Positions 42,560 to 50,994 of a DNA stretch of 64,000 bases are shown here, one piece after another. The DNA lies in the NCBI RefSeq assembly GCF_002270415.1, contig NZ_NNRI01000012.1, forward strand, positions 327,619 through 391,618. Direction: 5' to 3'. The stretch is from Mesorhizobium sophorae. GTDB lineage: Bacteria > Pseudomonadota > Alphaproteobacteria > Rhizobiales > Rhizobiaceae. A program made the position numbers and the translations under genes. Under the pieces are notes generated by a model that saw only the letters and a program-made list of their open reading frames with translations, was not told where the DNA came from and did not search any database. How positions within the stretch are numbered: position 1 is the first letter of the stretch; each line of letters starts with the position of its first letter.

Positions 42560-43573
42560 TCAGAACCCCTCCAGCACGATCTTGCCCTTGGCCTTGCCGG
42601 TCTCGATCAGCGCGTGGGCGCGCTTCAGATTGGCGGCATTGATAGGACCGAAGGTCTCGCCCAGCGTCGTGCGGATGGTCCCGGCGTCGACAAGCCGGGC
42701 CAATTCGTTGAGGTGCTCGCCCTGCGCGGTCATGTCCTGCGTCTCGAACATCGAGCGGGTGAACATGAACTCCCAATGCACAGAGACGCTCTTGCGCTTG
42801 AACGAATTGATGTCGAGCGATTTGGGATCGTCGATCAGCCCGAAACGGCCTTGCGGCGCGATCAGTTCGGCGATCTCGGCCAGGTGCCGGTCGGTGTTGG
42901 TCGTCGAGAACACAAAGGCAGGTGCGCCGAGACCAAGGGCTGCGACTTCGGCGGCGAGCGGCCTGGAGTGATCGACGACTTGATGAGCGCCGAGCCCAAG
43001 CGCCCAGTCCCGCGTCTCGGGCCGCGATGCGGTGGCGATCACCGTCAGATCGGTCAGTTGGCGCGCCAGCTGCACCGCGATCGAGCCGACACCGCCGGCG
43101 CCGCCAATGATCAGAATGGCCCTAGCCGCGCCAGCGACAGGTTTCCTGACATCGAGGCGGTCGAACAGAGCCTCCCAGGCGGTGACCGCCGTCAGGGGCA
43201 GCGCCGCCGCCTGCGCATAGCCGAGCGAGCCGGGTTTGCGGCCGACAAGGCGCTCATCGACAATGTGGAATTCGGCATTGGTGCCTTGTGGCGCCAGGGC
43301 GCCGGAATAGAAGACATCGTCGCCCGCCTTGAACAGGCTGGCGTCCCGACCGGCCGCAACGACCCGGCCGGCAGCGTCCCAGCCGAGCACACGCCATGCT
43401 CCGGCCTCGGGCCTGGCGCTTTGCCGCACCTTGGTGTCGACCGGGTTGACCGAGATTGCCTTCACCTCGACCAGCAGCTCACGACCTTTCGGCTCGGGCT
43501 TGGGCAAATCGATATCGACCAGGGAGGTCTCATCGCTGATGGGGGCTGGGATTTGATAGCCGACGGCGCGCAT
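42560..43573 (-). CDS. Zinc-type alcohol dehydrogenase/quinone oxidoreductase family protein
   Basis: A 337-residue MDR-superfamily NADPH reductase. It starts MRAVGYQIPAPISDE and has the Rossmann motif IIGGAGGVGSIAVQLARQ. Zinc ligands are absent, as in quinone-oxidoreductase-like members called ZADH_N/zinc-binding by convention. It is divergent from an HxlR regulator across a 110-base gap, matching the many aldehyde or quinone reductases regulated by redox-sensing HxlR proteins. The longer open frame upstream of 43573 crosses that operator and is rejected. Confidence 0.9.
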   Translation of the reverse strand: MRAVGYQIPAPISDETSLVDIDLPKPEPKGRELLVEVKAISVNPVDTKVRQSARPEAGAWRVLGWDAAGRVVAAGRDASLFKAGDDVFYSGALAPQGTNAEFHIVDERLVGRKPGSLGYAQAAALPLTAVTAWEALFDRLDVRKPVAGAARAILIIGGAGGVGSIAVQLARQLTDLTVIATASRPETRDWALGLGAHQVVDHSRPLAAEVAALGLGAPAFVFSTTNTDRHLAEIAELIAPQGRFGLIDDPKSLDINSFKRKSVSVHWEFMFTRSMFETQDMTAQGEHLNELARLVDAGTIRTTLGETFGPINAANLKRAHALIETGKAKGKIVLEGF

Positions 43574-43623
43574 TTTGGTCTCCGCGATTGCTCTTGAGTG
43601 TTGTTCGGAGCAGAGATGCGGAT

Positions 43624-43667
43624 TATGTGCCGGAAGCGCAAGAATGCACATATAAAGCACATAGTGT
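43624..43667. promoter_or_regulatory. Candidate HxlR operator
   Basis: Direct copies of GCACATA at 43646 and 43657 (11 bases apart) and an inverted copy TATGTGC at 43624-43630 flank a TATAAA (43651-43656) that may be a -10 element for the HxlR gene. The second copy is followed by GTGT, completing CACATAGTG. Confidence 0.5.
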
Positions 43668-43683
43668 CGAAAAGGATACCGTC

Positions 43684-44046
43684 ATGCCGCGCATTCGCCA
43701 TGAGCGATTCGACTGCAGCCCCGGCTGCACGGTGGAGGGCACACTCCGCTACATCGACGGAAAGTGGAAAGGCGTCGTGCTCTATCATCTGTTTGAGGGC
43801 ACGATGCGCTTCAACGAGATCCGCCGGCGCATTCCGAACTGCACGCAGCGCATGCTGACCAACCAGCTCCGCGAACTGGAAGCCGATGGGCTGATTGCGC
43901 GCAAGATCTATCCTGAAGTGCCGCCGAAAGTGGAGTACAGCCTGACGCCGCGCGGCAGAAGCCTGGAACCGGTGATCACCGCGCTCAAAGTCTGGGGCGA
44001 TGCCAATGTCACGCTGGCGCCGGAGGCTTCCCAGGCTGCGGCTTGA
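43684..44046 (+). CDS. HxlR-family transcriptional regulator
   Basis: A 120-residue winged-helix regulator. The CxVEGTLRYIDGKWKGVVLY opening contains the HxlR-type single redox-capable cysteine region (Cys near 11 and 15), followed by RFNEIRRRIPNCTQRMLTNQ (recognition helix). The ATG at 43684 has AAGGA before it. It probably represses the divergent reductase and itself, releasing on oxidant or electrophile attack on cysteine; this is family-based inference. Confidence 0.9.
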   Translation: MPRIRHERFDCSPGCTVEGTLRYIDGKWKGVVLYHLFEGTMRFNEIRRRIPNCTQRMLTNQLRELEADGLIARKIYPEVPPKVEYSLTPRGRSLEPVITALKVWGDANVTLAPEASQAAA

Positions 44047-44098
44047 GACGACGAGCGAGGTCCCGGAATGGCTTCAGGGGATCACTTGGCTTGGGAAA

Positions 44099-44833
44099 TC
44101 ACTTGGCTTGCGGAACGATCGATCCCGATGACGGCGCAGACAGCGCGGACAGCACGGCCGGCCCACCCTGCAGCACGTTCAGGTCGACATCGCCGTTGAT
44201 GCCGTCGACGCGCCCCTTGTTGTGGTACTGCCAGTAGATCCAGTCGCCGCGATCCGGCTGCAGCAGCAATGAGCGAAGCCAGAGCGGCCGGGCGGGGATG
44301 CGCCCGGCATAGGCCTGCTCAGCCTCGTCGGTCAGATAGACAATCGCCGGCTTGCCGAACGCGGCCTCGACTGGAGCGAGGAACGCGGCAAGTTCTGCGT
44401 TCAGTTGCTCGGGCGTTGGCCGCTGCGGGCAATTGCCGCCGAACTCGATGTCGACGACCGGCGGCAGCAAAGGCTGGTCGTGCGGCACCACCGAGATGAA
44501 ATTTTTCGCCTGGTCGGCGCCGGGCCGGCAGAAGGTGAAGAAATGATAGGCGCCGACCGCAAGTCCGGCCGCGCGGGCCTTACGCAGATTGGTGGAGAAG
44601 GCATCGTCGACATGATCGCCACCTTCGGTCGCCTTGATGACGGCGAAGGCGACATCGTCGGCGGCAACGCGGCGCCAGTCGATCTGGCCCTGATGATGGG
44701 AGACGTCGATGCCCCGCACCGGATATTTGCCGCGGTCTGGCGAGAATGCCCTGAAATAGAGATACCCGCCCGCAGCGATAAAACACACCAGAACCAGGCT
44801 GGCCAAACCCCAAAGGACGATCCGGTTCTTCAA
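44099..44833 (-). CDS. Glycoside hydrolase family 25 lysozyme-like protein
   Basis: A 244-residue GH25 muramidase fold with a single N-terminal membrane anchor/signal helix (IVLWGLASLVLVCFIAAGGYLY written in part). The GH25 signature GIDVSHHQGQIDW and catalytic acidic pair in VVDIEFGGNC are intact, with AVGAYHFFTFC. It should hydrolyse peptidoglycan in the periplasm. The start is a TTG at 44833 behind a GGGG-rich ribosome site, because no ATG or GTG precedes the anchor helix. It follows smpB by 15 bases. Confidence 0.85.
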   Translation of the reverse strand: MKNRIVLWGLASLVLVCFIAAGGYLYFRAFSPDRGKYPVRGIDVSHHQGQIDWRRVAADDVAFAVIKATEGGDHVDDAFSTNLRKARAAGLAVGAYHFFTFCRPGADQAKNFISVVPHDQPLLPPVVDIEFGGNCPQRPTPEQLNAELAAFLAPVEAAFGKPAIVYLTDEAEQAYAGRIPARPLWLRSLLLQPDRGDWIYWQYHNKGRVDGINGDVDLNVLQGGPAVLSALSAPSSGSIVPQAK

Positions 44834-44848
44834 ACGAATGGCCCCTGC

Positions 44849-45328
44849 CTACCCCCGCTCTTTTAAGAGCCTGCCCTTCTCGCGCGACCAGTCGCGCTGC
44901 TTCTCGGTTTCGCGCTTGTCGTGCAATTTCTTGCCGCGACCGACGGCGAGCAGCAGCTTGGCACGGCCCTGATCGTTGAAATAGATCTTCAGTGGCACCA
45001 GCGTCATGCCTTCGCGGTCGACGCTCTGTGCCAGCTTGGCCATCTCGCGCTTGTTGAGCAGGAGTTTGCGCCGCCGGCGCGGCTCGTGGTTGAAGCGGTT
45101 GGCCTGCAGATACTCCGGCAGGTAGGAATTAATCAGCCAGATCTCGCCGCCTTCGACCGAGGCATAGCTGTCCTGGATGTTGGCCTGGCCCTGGCGCAGC
45201 GACTTGACCTCGGTGCCGGTCAGCACCAGGCCGGTCTCGATCGTGTCGAGCACCTCATAGGAAAACCGCGCCTTGCGGTTTTCCGCAACGGTCTTGTTGT
45301 TGGGATCGGCTTTTCTGACTTGATTCAT
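44849..45328 (-). CDS. smpB: SsrA-binding protein SmpB
   Basis: A 159-residue tmRNA partner in ribosome rescue. The conserved core NRKARFSYEVLDTIETGLVL, the SLRQGQANIQDSYA motif and the basic C-terminal tail KREWxK-type (RDWSREKGRLLKERG) are present. No ssrA gene was recognised nearby. It lies 25 bases downstream of dapA, the usual rhizobial order. Confidence 0.95.
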   Translation of the reverse strand: MNQVRKADPNNKTVAENRKARFSYEVLDTIETGLVLTGTEVKSLRQGQANIQDSYASVEGGEIWLINSYLPEYLQANRFNHEPRRRRKLLLNKREMAKLAQSVDREGMTLVPLKIYFNDQGRAKLLLAVGRGKKLHDKRETEKQRDWSREKGRLLKERG

Positions 45329-45353
45329 GATGTGGAGAGGTGGCGCCTCATCC

Positions 45354-46235
45354 CTAGTTTATCAAGCCGGCGTGCTTCATCGCCGCATCGATCCTGTCGG
45401 CGGTCGACTGTTCGACGGTCATCAGCGGCGAACGCAGCACATTCTCGACCTTGCCCAGCTTCGACAGCGCATATTTTGCGCCGGAAACGCCGGGCTCGAG
45501 GAAGATCGCCTTGTGCAGCGGCAGCAGGCGGTCCTGCAAGTCCAGCGCCTTGGCGCTGTCGCCGGAAAGCGTTGCTTCCTGGAATTCGGCACAGAGCCGC
45601 GGCGCGACATTAGACGTCACCGAAATGCAGCCGACGCCGCCATGCGCGTTGAAGCCGAGCGCCGAGGCGTCCTCGCCCGAAAGCTGGATGAAATCCTTGC
45701 CGCACGTGGCGCGCTGCTCGGAAACCCGCTCGACCTTGCCGGTGGCATCCTTGACGCCGATGATGTTCTTGAAGTCGTGCACCAGCTGGCCCATCGTCTC
45801 CGGGCTCATGTCGATGACCGAGCGCGGCGGGATGTTGTAGATGATGATCGGCAGGCTGGTTGCCCTGGCGACGGCGGCGAAATGCGCGTAGAGGCCGCGT
45901 TGCGTCGGCTTGTTGTAATAGGGCGTGACAACGAGTGCGGCGTCGGCGCCGGCCTTCTCGGCATATTGCACCAGCCCGACCGCCTCCTCGGTGTTGTTGG
46001 AGCCGGCGCCGGCGACGACCGGGGCGCGGCCCCTGGCCACCTCGATGCAGACCTTGACGACATGGCGATGCTCGTCATGCGACAGCGTCGGCGACTCGCC
46101 AGTGGTGCCGACTGGGACCAGGCCCGTCGTGCCCTCGGCGATCTGCCAGTCGACGAACGCGCGAAAGGCTTTCTCGTCGAAACGCCCGCTCTTTTCGAAC
46201 GGTGTCACGAGCGCAGTAAGCGAGCCTCTCAGCAT
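45354..46235 (-). CDS. dapA: 4-Hydroxy-tetrahydrodipicolinate synthase
   Basis: A 293-residue lysine-pathway aldolase condensing pyruvate and aspartate semialdehyde. The Schiff-base lysine is K162 (IGVKDATG), with Y133 (IIIYNIPPRS) and T44-T45 (GTTGES), exactly the family numbering. The ATG at 46235 has AAGGAG upstream; a longer TTG start at 46244 would overlap that ribosome site. It precedes smpB. Confidence 0.96.
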   Translation of the reverse strand: MLRGSLTALVTPFEKSGRFDEKAFRAFVDWQIAEGTTGLVPVGTTGESPTLSHDEHRHVVKVCIEVARGRAPVVAGAGSNNTEEAVGLVQYAEKAGADAALVVTPYYNKPTQRGLYAHFAAVARATSLPIIIYNIPPRSVIDMSPETMGQLVHDFKNIIGVKDATGKVERVSEQRATCGKDFIQLSGEDASALGFNAHGGVGCISVTSNVAPRLCAEFQEATLSGDSAKALDLQDRLLPLHKAIFLEPGVSGAKYALSKLGKVENVLRSPLMTVEQSTADRIDAAMKHAGLIN

Positions 46236-46265
46236 GTCGTCCAACTCCTTGGCACTTCATTGTTC

Positions 46266-46314
46266 ATGTATGTCGATGTCCTAAAACCGGTACCCACTTT
46301 TAGGCGACATGCAT
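46266..46314. repeat. Dispersed hairpin repeat upstream of dapA
   Basis: Outer arms ATGTCG (46270-46275) and CGACAT (46305-46310), inner arms CCTAAAA and TTTTAGG, loop containing CGGTACCCAC. Same family as the elements near 37514, 38168 and 57145. Confidence 0.85.
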
Positions 46315-46458
46315 CGGTGTTTCGTCGTGCGCGCCTTCTAGCCGAAAGCGAAGCGGCGCACCATAGTCTCGACACTGTTGCGCGGCAAGCATTGCCATGG
46401 TGCCAGCAAGCGCAATTCGAACGACCGCGCTAACTCTTTGTTTACGGGCTCTTCACGA

Positions 46459-46481
46459 CCTAAGTTTAGGCTTCGAAGCCT
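46459..46481. promoter_or_regulatory. Palindrome pair upstream of the lytic transglycosylase
   Basis: CCTAA-GT-TTAGG (46459-46470) overlaps an exact 14-base palindrome AGGCTTCGAAGCCT (46468-46481), 47 bases before the start codon. Placement suggests an operator, but no regulator gene is adjacent. Confidence 0.4.
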
Positions 46482-46527
46482 CTGCGCCTGCTGGTAGAAT
46501 GCCAGGACAAGGAAAGACGAAAAGACC

Positions 46528-48558
46528 ATGCCGACAAGTCGGCCTCACCTCTTCGCGCTGCTTGGCGCCACGCTCGCGCTGATGCCGGGCATGGCGATCG
46601 GCGGCAGCGTCGATGTGCAGGTCACCTCGACCATCCCGATGCCGGGCCTGCAGGCCGAGGCGCCACAGGACGCCTCGCCAAGCGTCGCCCTGTTGAAAAG
46701 CGGGCTGGATGCGCTGGCGGCTGGCGACATTCCCGGCGCCCGCGCCGTGCGTGATGCCCTTCCCGGCCACTCGCTCGACCAGCATATCCTTGCCTGGGCG
46801 ATCGCGCTCTACGGCGGTGACAAGGTTCCGAGCGGCGATATTGCCGCCGCCGCGAAGATGCTGCCCAACTGGCCCGGCACCGTCGCCTTGCGCAAAAACA
46901 GCGAGCGCGCGCTCTATCGCGAGAACCCTGCCCCCGATACCGTCATTGCGGCGTTCGACGGCAGCCAGCCGCAGACATTCGAAGGCGTGATGGTTCTCGC
47001 CCGCGCCTATGTAGCGTCGGGCAATGCCAAGGCGGCGCGTTCGGTGCTGTCGCCGTTCTGGCGTACCGCGATCCTGGAGGCCAAGGACGAGGCGGCGCTG
47101 CTCAAGGAATTCGGCAGCCTGATTCCGGCCGCCGACCACCGTTTTCGCATGGAGCGCATGTTCTATGCCGATCGGGCGAATTCGGCGCAGCGCGTCGCCG
47201 GCCTCGCCGGTGCCCAGCAGCTTGCCGACGCCTGGGCGGCGGCGGACAGAGGCGACAAGAACGCGCCGAAACTGCTCAAGGCCGTGCCGGCGGCGCAGCG
47301 TTCGGCCGGCTACTTCTTCGCGCAGGCCGAATATCTGCGCAAAAAAGAGAATTTTGCCGACGCCGCGGCTGTCGTGATGCAGGCACCGACGGATCGCGAA
47401 GCTTTGGTCGATCCGGACGCCTGGTGGGTCGAGCGCCGGGTGTTGTCGCGCGAACTGGTCGACCAGGGCGACATGAAGACGGCCTACCGGATCGTCGCCA
47501 CGCATGCCGCCGAAAGCGCCACCAATGCGGCGGAGGCCGAGTTCCATGCCGGTTGGTATGCGCTGCGTGGCCTGAACGATCCGAAGACCGCGGCAACGCA
47601 TTTTGCGCGCATCGCCGACCTCGCCCAGGGACCGATGACGCTGTCGCGCGCCTTCTACTGGCTCGGCCGTGCGGCGGAAGTCGGCGGCCCGGGCAGCGCC
47701 AAGGACTATTTTGCGCGCGCCGCTGCCTACGGCACGACATTTTACGGCCAGCTTGCCGCCGAACGTGTCGGCCGACAGGCGCTCAACATCGCCTACCCGC
47801 AGCCCGATGCGGCCGACCGGCAGAATTTTGCCGGCCGTGAGGCCGTCAGCGCCATCAAGCGGCTGCAGGAGGCGGGCTACGACCGCTATGCCGAAACGCT
47901 CTATCGCGACCTTGCGGGGCAGTTGACCAGCCCAGGCGAACTGGCGCTACTCGCCGTCTTGGCGGAAAAGCAAGGCAACCATTTCATGGCGCTGAAAGTC
48001 GGCAAGATCGCCGGCGCGCGCGGTATCGATGTCGGCGCGCTGTCGCATCCGCTCGGCGTCATTCCAGATTCGGCCAACATTTCCGGCTCGGGCAAGGCAC
48101 TGGCCTATGCAATCGCCCGCCAGGAAAGCGAATTCAACATCGGCGCCGTGTCGAGCGCAGGCGCGCGCGGACTGCTGCAGCTGATGCCGGGCACAGCCAA
48201 GCAATTGGCGAAGAAGGCCGGTTTGCAATTCTCGCAGACACGGCTGACCACCGACGCCGGTTACAACGCGACGCTTGGTTCAGCCTTCCTCGGCGAGCAA
48301 CTAGACCGCTTCAACGGCTCCTATGTTCTGACCTTCGCCGGCTACAATGCCGGTCCGAACCGGGCCAGCCAGTGGGTCGCGAAATACGGCGACCCACGCG
48401 GCAAGGACATCGACACCGTCGTTGACTGGATCGAGCGGATTCCCTACACGGAAACAAGAAGTTACGTGCAGCGCGTGATGGAGAATTACGAGGTCTACAA
48501 GATGCGTATTTCGGGCAAATACGACATCGTCGGAGATCTGGTGAACGGGCGCGGCTGA
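46528..48558 (+). CDS. Soluble lytic murein transglycosylase
   Basis: A 676-residue periplasmic Slt70-like enzyme. A signal peptide (LFALLGATLALMPGMAIGG) is followed by a long alpha-helical superhelix with TPR-like repeats, then a C-terminal SLT domain. The catalytic glutamate is E533 in ARQESEFNIGAVSSAGARG, with LLQLMPGTA and TFAGYNAGPNRASQW motifs intact. It cleaves peptidoglycan to 1,6-anhydro products. The gene is monocistronic, divergent from dapA. Confidence 0.93.
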   Translation: MPTSRPHLFALLGATLALMPGMAIGGSVDVQVTSTIPMPGLQAEAPQDASPSVALLKSGLDALAAGDIPGARAVRDALPGHSLDQHILAWAIALYGGDKVPSGDIAAAAKMLPNWPGTVALRKNSERALYRENPAPDTVIAAFDGSQPQTFEGVMVLARAYVASGNAKAARSVLSPFWRTAILEAKDEAALLKEFGSLIPAADHRFRMERMFYADRANSAQRVAGLAGAQQLADAWAAADRGDKNAPKLLKAVPAAQRSAGYFFAQAEYLRKKENFADAAAVVMQAPTDREALVDPDAWWVERRVLSRELVDQGDMKTAYRIVATHAAESATNAAEAEFHAGWYALRGLNDPKTAATHFARIADLAQGPMTLSRAFYWLGRAAEVGGPGSAKDYFARAAAYGTTFYGQLAAERVGRQALNIAYPQPDAADRQNFAGREAVSAIKRLQEAGYDRYAETLYRDLAGQLTSPGELALLAVLAEKQGNHFMALKVGKIAGARGIDVGALSHPLGVIPDSANISGSGKALAYAIARQESEFNIGAVSSAGARGLLQLMPGTAKQLAKKAGLQFSQTRLTTDAGYNATLGSAFLGEQLDRFNGSYVLTFAGYNAGPNRASQWVAKYGDPRGKDIDTVVDWIERIPYTETRSYVQRVMENYEVYKMRISGKYDIVGDLVNGRG

Positions 48559-48714
48559 CGAAGCCGACCCCTCAAGAGGCAACTTCGCCGAAGCAGTCGA
48601 TTCTGCCCCTTGCGGATTGGCCGCTCTCTCCAACCCCGGTCTCAATTTGACCCCACCTTCCCTCGCCTGTAGCAGTCGTAAGACGATCAGGCAGCCGGAA
48701 GGAATCGCGTCCAG

Positions 48715-49608
48715 ATGTCGAGCAGTGAAGGTTTTTCCGACTTTTTCTACAGCGCATCGGATGGGCTAAGACTTCATGCGCGCGTCTATGGTGACGCGAA
48801 TGCCGGTCCTTGGCCGGTCGTCTGCCTGCCCGGCCTGACCCGCAATGCCCGGGATTTTCATGACCTCGCGCTCTATCTTTCGGCTCGAGTTCAGGCTCCG
48901 CGCAAGGTCGTTGCCTTCGACTATCGCGGGCGCGGGCAGTCGGACTACGATGCCGACATCGGTCATTACAATGTCGGCGTCGAAGCCAGCGACATCCTTG
49001 CCGGGCTGGCGGCATTGGAAATAGAGGCGGCCGCCTTTATCGGAACATCACGCGGCGGGCTGATCGTCCATGTGCTCGGCATGATGCAGCCGGCTATCCT
49101 GAAAGCCATTGTTTTCAACGACATCGGGCCGGTGATCGAGGCGGCCGGTCTCGCCCATATCAAGTCCTATCTTGAACGGACACCGAACCCCAGAACCTTC
49201 GCCGAGGCCGTGGCTGCCCAACGCAGCGTTCATGGCCAGGACTTTTCCGCTCTCACCGACGTGGATTGGGAGCGGATGGTACGGGCGCTCTACCGCGAGA
49301 CGGATCAGGGCCTGTTGCCGGATTTCGACCCGAAGCTGGTCGACACCGTTGCGGGTCTCGACCTGACGCAGCCTTTGCCTGCCCTATGGCCGCAATTCGA
49401 CGCGTTGGCCGCGATCCCATTGCTCATCATACGCGGCGCCAATTCGAGATTGCTGTCCACAGACACGCTACGGCAGATGCAAGAGCATCATTCCATGATG
49501 AAGACGATCACTGTAGAGGGCCAGGGCCACGCCCCTTTCCTCGAAACCGGCGACTTACCGGACGCCATCGCGGCTTTCCTTGATCGCGCCGAGCGACAGC
49601 GCATCTAA
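48715..49608 (+). CDS. Alpha/beta-fold hydrolase
   Basis: A 297-residue alpha/beta hydrolase. The nucleophile elbow FIGTSRGGLIV, oxyanion region CLPGLTRNARDF and C-terminal GQGHAPFL histidine are visible, as is FDYRGRGQSDYD. The cap is small. Related proteins are esterases or haloalkane/epoxide hydrolase relatives; substrate unknown. The ATG at 48715 has GGAAGGA upstream. An imperfect stem-loop follows its stop and precedes the integrase 3' end. Confidence 0.88.
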   Translation: MSSSEGFSDFFYSASDGLRLHARVYGDANAGPWPVVCLPGLTRNARDFHDLALYLSARVQAPRKVVAFDYRGRGQSDYDADIGHYNVGVEASDILAGLAALEIEAAAFIGTSRGGLIVHVLGMMQPAILKAIVFNDIGPVIEAAGLAHIKSYLERTPNPRTFAEAVAAQRSVHGQDFSALTDVDWERMVRALYRETDQGLLPDFDPKLVDTVAGLDLTQPLPALWPQFDALAAIPLLIIRGANSRLLSTDTLRQMQEHHSMMKTITVEGQGHAPFLETGDLPDAIAAFLDRAERQRI

Positions 49609-49614
49609 AGTAAA

Positions 49615-49640
49615 CCCCAAGACCAAACAAGGTCCTGGGG
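49615..49640. terminator. Stem-loop after the alpha/beta hydrolase
   Basis: Arms CCCCAAGACC and GGTCCTGGGG pair except for one A-C mismatch around the loop AAACAA. There is no T-run; it may be a terminator or may mark the left edge of the integrase segment. Confidence 0.45.
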
Positions 49641-49722
49641 TCGACACAACAGTATAAGTTAGCTGGCCTGCCTATTTGGCTTTTGAATTTTTCCGAGGCG
49701 CTTTCGGCGAGGGCGCAGCTGA

Positions 49723-50754
49723 TTAGTCCCGCTGTTTCCGTGCCGTGGACGGGGATGAAGGCGTGGTCACAGGCGACGAAAACATGGAGCCTTCCCCACT
49801 GCTTGCCGGTTGCTCGCCGCGAGGTGTTTCCAGGACAACCACACAGCCATCGAGGTCATTGGTGGCCAGATGCGCATAACGCATGGTCATCGACAGCGTC
49901 TGGTGACCGAGCCACATCTGCACACGACGGATGTCGATGCCACCCTGGACGAGACGCGAGGCGCAGGTGTGTCGCAAGATATGCGGCACCACCTGGTCAT
50001 CGGCGCCAAGGCCGACTTCGGCTTTGGCATCGTTCCAGATGGCACGGAACTGTGCCTGGCTGAGCTTGGTGAACGGGCCTTTTGGCCGTCGGCCTTCGGT
50101 AGCCGGCAGCTTGATGACCTCCTTGACCCGCTCGGTCATCGGAATGGTGCGGCTGCGGCCTGATTTGGTGATCCAAAAACTGACGCGATGTTCCTGGATG
50201 TCGTTCCAGATCAGCCCAAGCGCCTCACCGAGGCGGCATCCGCTATCGACCAGGAAGACTGAAAGCCTGTAGGCATCTTCGCTGCGGCTCCTGATGGCGG
50301 CGAACAGCCGTGCCTCTTCGTCCCTCTCGAGGAAACGAATCCGTCCCGCCCGCTCCTTCTGGCGGCGAAACTCGGGCAGGCTGTGGATATCTCCCATCTT
50401 ATGAGCCTTGCGCAGCAGTTTGCTGAGGGCAGCCATCTTTCGATTGATGGTTGCGTTGCTGTTGCCGCGCTGGCGCAAGGTACCAATAAGGTTATCCAGG
50501 GTACTCTGGTCAAAGGCGCTGAATCGCTCTCCAAGGAGAAGCTCGTCTATCTCGCCGATGAAAGAGCTGACATTGTATTTATGCCGCCCATCATCCCACA
50601 ATATGTCCCGGTATGCTAAAAAGAGCTCTCGAACCCTATACGACTTTACTTCTCTGATCTTGTTGTAACTGTATCGTATATTCGATTTTTGAGAAGAAAA
50701 CATCGAAAAATGATCAGAAGGCTCACCCTCTTGAATCGCTTCGGTCGTCATCAT
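49723..50754 (-). CDS. Tyrosine site-specific recombinase (orphan integrase)
   Basis: A 343-residue phage-type integrase. Catalytic residues are R174 (SGCRLGEALGL), K197 (TKSGRSR), H258 and R261 (PHILRHTC), H284 (WLGHQT) and the nucleophile Y293 (MRYAHL); all are intact. A SAM-like core-binding domain lies at about 35-125. The start at 50754 is preferred to a GTG at 50874 because of the ATGATG pair, though no strong ribosome site is seen. There is no excisionase, relaxase or phage gene beside it, so it is a lone integrase near tRNA-Ser and the porin pair. Confidence 0.9.
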   Translation of the reverse strand: MMTTEAIQEGEPSDHFSMFSSQKSNIRYSYNKIREVKSYRVRELFLAYRDILWDDGRHKYNVSSFIGEIDELLLGERFSAFDQSTLDNLIGTLRQRGNSNATINRKMAALSKLLRKAHKMGDIHSLPEFRRQKERAGRIRFLERDEEARLFAAIRSRSEDAYRLSVFLVDSGCRLGEALGLIWNDIQEHRVSFWITKSGRSRTIPMTERVKEVIKLPATEGRRPKGPFTKLSQAQFRAIWNDAKAEVGLGADDQVVPHILRHTCASRLVQGGIDIRRVQMWLGHQTLSMTMRYAHLATNDLDGCVVVLETPRGEQPASSGEGSMFSSPVTTPSSPSTARKQRD

Positions 50755-50932
50755 TTGCCACACCCCCGAGTGGGATAGATCAGCCCTACCCGCTTGGAAG
50801 CGTCCTTTCAAGAGATTTGAATCACGCAGTTGTGATTTCCTCCGCCCATCAGCGGATCCCACGAAATCACCCACGGACCCTATTCAGCTACCGTTACCCC
50901 CTGTTCCTTCTGTTTGCCTTGACCCAGTCACG

Positions 50933-50968
50933 AAACAAAAACAGCCCGGGCGTTTGCGCGCCCGGGCT
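50933..50968 (-). terminator. Rho-independent terminator of porin 2
   Basis: Read leftward, 10-base perfect arms AGCCCGGGCG and CGCCCGGGCT (50943-50968) with a TTTGCG loop are followed by TGTTTTTGTTT on the transcribed strand. It lies 26 bases after the porin-2 stop. Confidence 0.9.
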
Positions 50969-50994
50969 GGATTTCACCTGTGTAGAACCAGCCC

